From the NCBI GenBank assembly GCA_030017395.1, contig JASEIZ010000037.1, positions 1 to 13,109 on the forward strand: 13,109 bases of DNA. Reading direction: 5' to 3'. The DNA comes from Desulfobacterales bacterium. GTDB taxonomy: Bacteria > Desulfobacterota > Desulfobacteria > Desulfobacterales > ETH-SRB1. A model generated the notes under the pieces. It saw only the letters and a program-made list of their open reading frames with translations, had not been told where the DNA came from and ran no database searches. This document shows positions 8,283-13,109 of the stretch, in pieces. The translations under genes and the position numbers were made by a program. Position 1 is the stretch's first letter. Every line of letters starts with the position of its first letter.

Positions 8283-8390
8283 GACCGTAAGGAATCTGGC
8301 CGTTTTTAGATTCGCTCGCTTTTGCGGTTCACACAGATGAACGCAGATAGTTTTAAACACAAAAAAATCATTAGATACTGTTATTTTTTT

Positions 8391-8504
8391 GTCATTCCGG
8401 CAAAAGCCGGAATCCAGTTTTTTCAAGCAGTTGCAGAGCATATGGACTTCTCCCGGACTCGATCCGGGATCTACCGGAGTGACGGCTTTTTATGAGCTTG
8501 TCAA
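8391..8504 (-). repeat. Degenerate, inverted copy of the CCGG-rich miniature element
   Basis: It contains GTCATTCCGGCAAAAGCCGG (8391-8410) and CCCGGACTCGATCCGGG (8452-8467), and ends in TATGAGCTTGTCAA. That end is the reverse complement of the left end of the copy at 9359. The layout is that of the two 137-bp elements read backwards, but the inner sequence has diverged and the other terminal repeat is missing. The intergenic stretch between it and the mpl hairpin (8283-8390) shows nothing else I can support. Confidence 0.6.
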
Positions 8505-8506
8505 TT

Positions 8507-8643
8507 TTGATGGTCTCGTAAAAAGTCTTGAAATCGTCATGCCGGACTTGATCCGGCATCCAGAACGCATTGAATTTACTGGATTCCGGCTTTCGCCGGA
8601 ATGACGGAAAAGAGAACTTTTCGACTTTTTACGAGTTCATCAA
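8507..8643 (+). mobile_element. 137-bp MITE-like element, left copy beside ogt
   Basis: The terminal inverted repeats are TTGATGGTCTCGTAAAAAG at the left and the complement of TTGATGAACTCGTAAAAAG at the right. Inside are two palindromes, ATGCCGG-acttgat-CCGGCAT and ATTCCGGC-tttc-GCCGGAAT, separated by an AT-rich spacer. No coding capacity. The copy at 9359 has the same length and near-identical inner sequence. It looks non-autonomous; no transposase is in the window. Confidence 0.8.
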
Positions 8644-8682
8644 TTTTAAATTGAGTCTTTTATTGTGTAAAGGAATATTTGT

Positions 8683-9258
8683 ATGGCTTCCAAAATATTT
8701 GGGGTTTTTTATCAGATAATTCCCTCGGCCATAGGGGAAATCGGCATAATATGGGGTCAAAAAAACGCCGCTCCATTGATTATACATATCATGCTTCCCC
8801 AAAAAGATATTCCTGTTACTGAAAGAATAATCAAAAACTGGCCGGACGCCTTAGAACGGTCACACGAAAATCTGAAAAAACTTTTTTTGCAGATACAAAA
8901 TTTTCTGGAAGGTTTTCCTGTGAGTTTTTCGCTAAAATTTATAGATATGAACTTGTGTTATGATTTTCAAAAAAGGGTTTTACTTGAAACAATAAAAATA
9001 CCCAGAGGAAAGGTAATCTCCTATGGCCGCCTGGCTGACAGAATTCTTGCCCCAAAAGCTGCAAGGGCGGTTGGCTCGGCGCTCGCCAGAAACCCCTTCC
9101 CGCTTATCATACCCTGCCATCGTGTAATAAAATCTACCAGATATCCGGGAAATTTCGGAGGCGGACCAGAGACGAAGAGATTTCTTTTAAAAATGGAAGA
9201 TGTGCCGTCAAATGCTAAAGGGAAAATCAGTCCAGAAAAATTCCTAATTGGCTCATGA
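8683..9258 (+). CDS. ogt: O6-alkylguanine-DNA alkyltransferase (methylated-DNA--[protein]-cysteine methyltransferase)
   Basis: This suicide repair enzyme moves the alkyl group from O6-alkylguanine (and O4-alkylthymine) in DNA to its own cysteine. At 191 residues it is of ordinary Ogt length. The N-terminal domain (1-90) is poorly conserved. The C-terminal domain is typical: FQKRVLLETIKIPRGKVISYGRLA (95-118), RAVGSALARNP (128-138), IPCHRVI with the acceptor Cys145 (143-149), and GNFGGGPETKRFLLKME (156-172). It lacks the Ada methyl-phosphotriester domain. The start is supported by AAAGGA 9 bases before the ATG. It is alone on the + strand among - strand genes and is bracketed by two direct copies of a 137-bp miniature element, so it may be a later arrival or be prone to deletion. 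I assign ogt by family; distinguishing ogt from adaB-type names is not possible here. Confidence 0.92.
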   Translation: MASKIFGVFYQIIPSAIGEIGIIWGQKNAAPLIIHIMLPQKDIPVTERIIKNWPDALERSHENLKKLFLQIQNFLEGFPVSFSLKFIDMNLCYDFQKRVLLETIKIPRGKVISYGRLADRILAPKAARAVGSALARNPFPLIIPCHRVIKSTRYPGNFGGGPETKRFLLKMEDVPSNAKGKISPEKFLIGS

Positions 9259-9358
9259 ATCAGTTACTTCAAGCTGCTTGAGGTATTGATTTCATATCAA
9301 TATCCCAACCGTCTGTAAGAAATGATTTTATTGACAATATTTATTACAGCCTTTATTT

Positions 9359-9495
9359 TTGACAAGCTCGTAAAAAGTCTCAAAATCGTCATGCCGGACT
9401 TGATCCGGCATCCATAACTCATTGAATTTACTGGATTCCGGCTTTCGCCGGAATGACGGAAAACGGTGTTTTTGGACTTTTTACGAGTTCATCAA
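9359..9495 (+). mobile_element. 137-bp MITE-like element, right copy beside ogt
   Basis: Same design and length as the copy at 8507 and in the same orientation. It starts TTGACAAGCTCGTAAAAAG and ends in the complement of TTGATGAACTCGTAAAAAG, with the same two CCGG palindromes inside. The inner part is nearly identical to the left copy. It ends 2 bp before the stop codon of the - strand ATPase gene, so its hairpins may act as that gene's transcript end. Confidence 0.8.
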
Positions 9496-9497
9496 GA

Positions 9498-10190
9498 TTA
9501 CAATGAAGAGTTTTTTATCATCATTGTAGAAGGGTCTAAAAGCAATACAGGATGTTCAACGGTCTTGGCGCCTTTTAAGGTTCGCACATGTATTTCCTTG
9601 CCTTCAGGTTTAAGCTGGATAGCAAGATCAAACAGATCCGCCACTTTAGAAAAACGGACCGGCATACCATCCGTGTTCTGCTGTTCATGACGGTGTATGC
9701 GTACGGCAAACCAGATACACATTGAATGTTTTTTAGCAAGAGCTTTTAATCCAGGAAAAGAATTTTGTGTTGATTCATCAAAGGGAAGTCCATCAATAAC
9801 TACTATATCCGGAGAAAATATATTCTGTTCAGTTAAATCTGTTAGTCTTTCTTCAAGTTTAGGAACACTGAAGCCCTCAACCTTGAAGGTCATTATAAAT
9901 CTGTGCGGTAATATACTTTCCCATACTCTGTCTGTTTTATATTGCTTTACAAGATTGCTGAAAACCTCTTTATACCATAAACTAACCTTTTCTACAGGAT
10001 TATCGAGGCTGATATGTAGAACATTTTTACCTCGAACAAGGGCGCTTATTGCAATCTGCACCAAAAAAGCTGTTTTACCGACGCCGGCACGTGCAAGCAC
10101 GGCTCCAAATCCCCCTTCAGGAATAATATCTTCGGTTTCATAATCTATAAGATTTAACGGATTGTAGAGACTAACATCCTTTTTTGTCAT
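9498..10190 (-). CDS. RecA-fold (KaiC/DnaB-like) ATPase of unknown role
   Basis: A 230-residue protein with a single RecA-like ATPase core. The Walker A is ARAGVGKT (33-40) and the Walker B is PDIVVIDG (127-134, Asp133). HISLDNP (59-65) and the FAVRIHRHE strand (161-169) resemble the KaiC/DnaB/RadA superfamily. There is no zinc finger (so not RadA), no Lon-like domain and no primase-binding domain. I chose the ATG at 10190 because AAAGGA lies 8 bases upstream; an ATG 12 codons earlier lacks such a site. It lies downstream of the EF-G gene on the same strand, separated by 150 bp that include an inverted-repeat element, so co-transcription is possible but not certain. The function cannot be told from sequence. 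Confidence 0.75.
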   Translation of the reverse strand: MTKKDVSLYNPLNLIDYETEDIIPEGGFGAVLARAGVGKTAFLVQIAISALVRGKNVLHISLDNPVEKVSLWYKEVFSNLVKQYKTDRVWESILPHRFIMTFKVEGFSVPKLEERLTDLTEQNIFSPDIVVIDGLPFDESTQNSFPGLKALAKKHSMCIWFAVRIHRHEQQNTDGMPVRFSKVADLFDLAIQLKPEGKEIHVRTLKGAKTVEHPVLLLDPSTMMIKNSSL

Positions 10191-10215
10191 GTTAAAATTC
10201 CTTTCTTTGTAGTAG

Positions 10216-10320
10216 TTCAGCCACAAGGCACTAAGACACCAAGATTATAATATAATTTTCTTAAAATTCATAATTCCTAAATCATATTCCTTCTTTGTGC
10301 CTTTGTGCCTGGTGGCTGAA
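10216..10320. repeat. 105-bp inverted-repeat (MITE-like) element between EF-G and ATPase genes
   Basis: The outer 28 bases at each end are imperfect inverted repeats: TTCAGCCACAAGGCAC (from 10216) pairs with GTGCCTGGTGGCTGAA (to 10320), and the arms continue inward through a AAG-CAC-AAG-type repeat. The core between them is AT-rich (about 49 bp). It fills almost all of the gap between the two genes and would form a large hairpin in a read-through transcript. Confidence 0.7.
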
Positions 10321-10340
10321 GTTTTACGTTTAATCTTAAT

Positions 10341-12428
10341 TTATGCCATGTTCTTTTTTTCTTTTGCCGCCTGTTCAATCAGTTCTTCAGCAATAGATTG
10401 GGGCACCTGCTTGTAAAGGACAAATTCCATGGTAAATTGAGCCTTGCCCTGTGTAGATGACCTTAAAACAGTTGAAAAACCAAACATTTCAGCTAATGGC
10501 ACCTGGGCTTCGATAGCGCAAAGGCTTCCTTCATCCTGGCAACTTATAATCATTCCCCTTCGCTGATTCAAAAGGCCCATGACTGGACCCTGAAACTCAG
10601 TAGGTGTTTCAACAACCACTTTCATTATCGGCTCATGAATAACAGCTCCTGCCTTTGCATATCCTTCACGAAAGGCGCCGCGAGCAGCCGCCTGGAATGC
10701 CATTTCAGAAGAATCAACAGAATGCGACGCGCCATCATTAATAACTATTTTTACGCCGGTAACAGGAAAGCCCATTTTGGGGCCCTTCACAAGACACCCC
10801 TTAAAGCCTTTTTCACACGAGGCAATAAACTGAGTTGGAATTTTGCCTCCAACGACTTTGTTTTCAAATACAAAATCTTCGGCAACAACAGGTTCCATGT
10901 AACCTGCAACCCGGCCATACTGCCCGGCGCCGCCTGTTTGTTTTTTGTGTGTATAGTTGAATTCGGCCATCCTGGTAATAGTTTCCCTGTAAGCCACGCG
11001 AGGCTTGCCTGTTGTTACTTCGGCGTTGTATTCCCTGCGCATTCTTTCAACATATACTTCAAGGTGAAGCTCACCCATACCTTCAATAATAGTATCATTG
11101 GTTTCATCATCCACATAAGTTTTGAAGGTCGGGTCTTCCTTGGTAAACCGGCTTAAAGCCTTTGACATATTGATTCTGGCATTATTGCTCTTTGGAGCAA
11201 TAGCAAGGGAAATAACAGGCTTGGGCACAAACATTGATATCATGCTGAGATTCAGCCCTGGCGCAACAAATGTATCTCCGGAAATACAGTCTATCCCAAA
11301 CAGGGCTCCGATATATCCTGCAGGTATGGTCTCGATATCCTCCATCTGGTCTGCATGCATACGTACAAGCCTGCCGATTTTAATTTTTTTGCCGTTGCGT
11401 ATGTTAATGACGGAAGAGCCCTTGGCAAGGGTTCCCTGATATACGCGTATATATGTTAGCTGGCCATACTGGCCGTCTTCCAGTTTGAAAGCCAGAGCAA
11501 CAACCGGTTTTTTCGAATCACTATCTATAATTACCGATTCTTCATTCCTGTCCATGTCAAGCGCCTCGTTTTGAACATCATGCGGACATGGTAAAAAATC
11601 CACTACAGCGTCAAGAAGAGGTTGAACCCCCTTGTTTTTATAAGCTGATCCCATAAAAACCGGCGTCATTTCACGCGTCAGAGTTCCATTGCGCACTGCA
11701 TCGACAATCAGGTTTTCGGTGATTTCTTTTTCTTCCAAAATAGCTTCTGTAAGCTGGTCTGAATACATGGAGGCAGCATCAATAAGCTCTTCACGTTTTT
11801 CCATAGCTTCGTCAAGAAGGTTTCCCGGGATATTTTCTATGCGAACATTTTCTCCGTTATCACCATCAAAATAGATTGCCTTCATGGAAACAAGATCAAC
11901 AATTCCTGTAAAATCTGCTTCAATTCCGATTGGGATCTGCATAGCTATTGCATTATGACCCAGTTTTTCCTCTAATTGATCGATTACGCGAAGAGGATTT
12001 GCGCCGCTTCTGTCGCATTTGTTGATAAAGGCAATACATGGAATTTTGTATCTTTTCATCTGCATATCAACGGTAATTGACTGGGACTGAACGCCTCCAA
12101 CAGAACACAGTACCAGTACGGCGCCGTCAAGAACCCTGAGAGATCGTTCAACCTCAATTGTGAAGTCAACATGGCCCGGAGTATCGATAATATTAATATC
12201 ATGGCCCTGCCACGAACAGTATGTGGCTGCCGAAGCTATGGTAATCCCGCGCTCCTTTTCAAGTTCCATGGAATCCATGGTTGCTCCTACGCCGTCTTTT
12301 CCCTTGACGTCGTGAATGGCATGTATTCGCTTTGTATAAAAGAGCACCCTTTCAGTAAGAGTGGTTTTGCCTGAATCAATGTGTGCGCTGATACCTATGT
12401 TTCTGACTTTTTGAATATTGTATTCCAT
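10341..12428 (-). CDS. fusA: Elongation factor G, spdEFG1 / mitochondrial-EFG1-like type
   Basis: This GTPase moves tRNA and mRNA through the ribosome. At 695 residues it has all EF-G domains. The G motifs are AHIDSGKTT (15-23), RGITI (60-64), DTPGH (82-86) and NKCD (136-139). Domain IV starts near KPRVAYRETI and carries HKKQTGGAGQYG; MGLLNQRRGMI belongs to domain V. The stretch VKGKDGVGATMDSMELEKERGITIASAATY, and GSAYKNKGVQPLLDAV, are closer to mitochondrial EFG1 than to canonical bacterial EF-G. This marks the spd subfamily of spirochaetes, planctomycetes and deltaproteobacteria. In that subfamily EFG1 handles translocation and a second paralogue ribosome recycling; no second copy is in view. 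The gene is not next to rpsL, rpsG or tuf. The start has GAGG about 11 bases upstream. A promoter and a terminator-like hairpin precede it. Confidence 0.95.
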   Translation of the reverse strand: MEYNIQKVRNIGISAHIDSGKTTLTERVLFYTKRIHAIHDVKGKDGVGATMDSMELEKERGITIASAATYCSWQGHDINIIDTPGHVDFTIEVERSLRVLDGAVLVLCSVGGVQSQSITVDMQMKRYKIPCIAFINKCDRSGANPLRVIDQLEEKLGHNAIAMQIPIGIEADFTGIVDLVSMKAIYFDGDNGENVRIENIPGNLLDEAMEKREELIDAASMYSDQLTEAILEEKEITENLIVDAVRNGTLTREMTPVFMGSAYKNKGVQPLLDAVVDFLPCPHDVQNEALDMDRNEESVIIDSDSKKPVVALAFKLEDGQYGQLTYIRVYQGTLAKGSSVINIRNGKKIKIGRLVRMHADQMEDIETIPAGYIGALFGIDCISGDTFVAPGLNLSMISMFVPKPVISLAIAPKSNNARINMSKALSRFTKEDPTFKTYVDDETNDTIIEGMGELHLEVYVERMRREYNAEVTTGKPRVAYRETITRMAEFNYTHKKQTGGAGQYGRVAGYMEPVVAEDFVFENKVVGGKIPTQFIASCEKGFKGCLVKGPKMGFPVTGVKIVINDGASHSVDSSEMAFQAAARGAFREGYAKAGAVIHEPIMKVVVETPTEFQGPVMGLLNQRRGMIISCQDEGSLCAIEAQVPLAEMFGFSTVLRSSTQGKAQFTMEFVLYKQVPQSIAEELIEQAAKEKKNMA

Positions 12429-12465
12429 TTATACTTTTTCCTCTTTACCTGTAAAAAATAAAAAA

Positions 12466-12506
12466 CCCCCGCACCTGAAAACTTTATACCAGACGGGGGA
12501 TTTTTT
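12466..12506 (-). terminator. Terminator-like hairpin in the EF-G leader
   Basis: CCCCCG (12466-12471) pairs with CGGGGG (12494-12499) around a 22-base loop. On the - strand the stem is followed by a run of six T (12460-12465) and more T after one A; on the + strand by A and six T (12501-12506). It is therefore rho-independent in form on both strands. On the - strand it lies 37 bp before the EF-G start codon and downstream of the predicted promoter. Confidence 0.8.
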
Positions 12507-12518
12507 GTTGTCTATTTT

Positions 12519-12549
12519 AGTATATTCTCACATTAAATCACGTTGTCAA
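12519..12549 (-). promoter_or_regulatory. Predicted sigma-70-type promoter for EF-G
   Basis: On the - strand a perfect -35 TTGACA (12544-12549) and a -10 TATACT (12519-12524) are separated by 19 bases; AATATA at spacing 17 is a poorer -10. A transcript would start near 12512, only about 13 bases before the terminator-like stem. Confidence 0.55.
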
Positions 12550-12931
12550 GAAAATAAATGTGTCAGGAATAAATAAAGTGTCCGGAGTTGTAGCACGTAA
12601 TCTGTCTGGTTAAGATGAGTCGCCAGGAGATGATTCATGTCCAGGTGCGTCTTCATTCTTGACAAGTGTCATGTGACATGCGTTGCCTGGAATACATTGA
12701 TTTTGCCACATGTCTTGGTGACCTGGAGGTTCCTCCAAGCAATCGTCTTCACGCCTTGAGAGGTAAGCGTGCCGTAGATCTGTGAAATGCGCTTGCTATT
12801 GCAGTTCAAGAATGCCGATTAAACAAATTTTTCAACTTCTTATCAAGCCTTTTTTCAGAAACAGAAAAAAATCGTCAGAAAGTCAATTTTTTTATCAAGA
12901 TTGGTTCATATCGGTGTGTCTTGTCAAATTC
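12550..12931. other. Gene-poor stretch between the EF-G promoter and the CRISPR array
   Basis: No intact gene is visible. It contains two imperfect direct repeats, AATAAATGTGTCAGG (12553-12567) and AATAAAGTGTCCGG (about 12572-12585), a toxin gene remnant (12663-12822), and an AT-rich segment from about 12822 that touches the first CRISPR repeat. That AT-rich segment could be a CRISPR leader or, if the array is read on the - strand, the trailing end. Confidence 0.5.
12663..12822 (+). pseudogene. Fragment of a RelE/HigB-type toxin gene
   Basis: The frame 12663-12785 reads LEYIDFATCLGDLEVPPSN then RLHALRGKRA. This matches the middle of HigB/RelE-superfamily toxins (pattern L-x-x-L-x-x-A-x-x-L-x-D-L-x-V-P-P-x-N-R-L-x-x-L-x-G-x-R). 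A stop precedes it, a stop follows at 12783, and the expected SIRIN-x-QWRICF strand is missing. A second frame from 12778 (ICEMRLLLQFKNAD, stop at 12822) may be a scrap of the C-terminal strand. No antitoxin gene is seen. I am fairly sure of the family for the first piece and unsure of the second. Confidence 0.5.
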
Positions 12932-13109
12932 GTCGCAATCCCTTCGTAAGTCAGGTCAATTTCTTTCCAGGAGGTAGTATGGCACCAAGGATCAGGAAAA
13001 ATAGGTCGCAATCCCTTCGTAAGTCAGGTCAATTTCTTTTTAGGATTATTTGGAGTATGTATCAACTCCTGGGGGGTTGGGTCGCAATCCCTTCGTAAGT
13101 CAGGTCAAT
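12932..13109. CRISPR. CRISPR array edge: 2 full 35-nt repeats and a third cut by the window end
   Basis: Identical repeats lie at 12932-12966 and 13005-13039; a third begins at 13081 and runs off the edge, with its 29 visible bases matching. The repeat starts GTCGCAATCCCTTCG and ends GGTCAATTTCTTT. The spacers are 38 nt (12967-13004) and 41 nt (13040-13080). The reverse complement of the repeat ends in GGGATTGCGAC, similar to the ATTGAAAC-type 3' end of many repeats, so crRNA may be made from the - strand with an 8-base handle ATTGCGAC. No cas gene is in the window and the type is undetermined. Confidence 0.93.

Noticed and set aside
7856..8290. + strand open frame of 144 codons opposite the mpl start
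   Set aside because: Antisense to conserved Mur ligase codons; it runs into the hairpin and has no recognisable domain.
8214..8441. - strand frame of 75 codons with EDSLQQTAENLQS
   Set aside because: It is made from the mpl-upstream hairpin and the degenerate CCGG repeat read through; not a protein-like sequence.
9266..9326. Small inverted repeats after ogt (CTTCAAGC-type and ATTGAT-TTCAT-ATCAAT)
   Set aside because: Short, AT-rich, without a T tail; not convincing as an ogt terminator.
9697..10143. + strand open frame of 148 codons
   Set aside because: Antisense to the Walker-motif ATPase gene; no domain and no start signal.
10635..11156. Long + strand open frame of 173 codons with many cysteines
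   Set aside because: It lies fully opposite the EF-G gene, has no ribosome binding site and an unlikely composition; it is a shadow of the real gene.
12614..12662. Possible start of a transposase (MSRQEMIHVQV)
   Set aside because: Only about 15 codons before a stop and no further transposase-like sequence; too little to support.
12901..13098. + strand open frame of 65 codons
   Set aside because: It reads through CRISPR repeats and spacers; the same peptide recurs at each repeat.

Overview
The window most likely comes from a member of the Desulfobacterota (the former Deltaproteobacteria). The best marker is the elongation factor G gene at the right. It encodes the variant shared by spirochaetes, planctomycetes, deltaproteobacteria and mitochondria (spdEFG1 / mtEFG1 type), not the ordinary bacterial EF-G. 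Moderate-to-low GC and many short palindromic repeats built on GTCATTCCGGC / GCCGGAATGAC fit a Desulfobacterales-like genome; this placement is inference.

Left part (1-4235, + strand): the downstream end of a BREX phage-defence operon. It holds a pglZ gene cut by the left edge, then a complete brxL (AAA+ ATPase with a Lon-like C-terminal domain) 23 bp behind it. The BREX type cannot be fixed because the upstream genes are outside the window. Types 4 and 1 both place pglZ directly before brxL.

Middle (4236-6704): a 206-bp gap with small hairpins; a + strand gene for a periplasmic-binding-protein-fold protein without a signal peptide; then, on the - strand, a small cysteine-cluster (YkgJ-type) protein and a decayed glycerophosphodiester phosphodiesterase. 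The phosphodiesterase is split into three frames. One frame change coincides with a 31-bp GC-rich palindrome that looks inserted, the other with a probable 1-base loss in a T run.

Right-middle (6802-10190): mpl (murein tripeptide ligase, - strand); a repeat cluster; an ogt-type O6-alkylguanine-DNA alkyltransferase on the + strand; and a RecA-fold ATPase (- strand). Two 137-bp miniature elements in direct orientation, with the same terminal inverted repeats, bracket the ogt gene. A third, degenerate, inverted copy lies next to the left one.

Right (10216-13109): a 105-bp inverted-repeat element, the EF-G gene (- strand), a strong terminator-like hairpin between the predicted EF-G promoter and its ribosome binding site, a gene-poor stretch with a fragment of a RelE/HigB-type toxin, and the edge of a CRISPR array (two full 35-nt repeats plus one cut by the window edge, spacers of 38 and 41 nt). 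No cas gene is visible. Two defence systems, BREX and CRISPR, thus lie about 9 kb apart around core genes. I found no clearly new multigene system. The most useful leads are the EF-G leader hairpin, the repeat-bracketed ogt gene, the unassigned binding protein and the CRISPR edge with a spacer that resembles a gene start.
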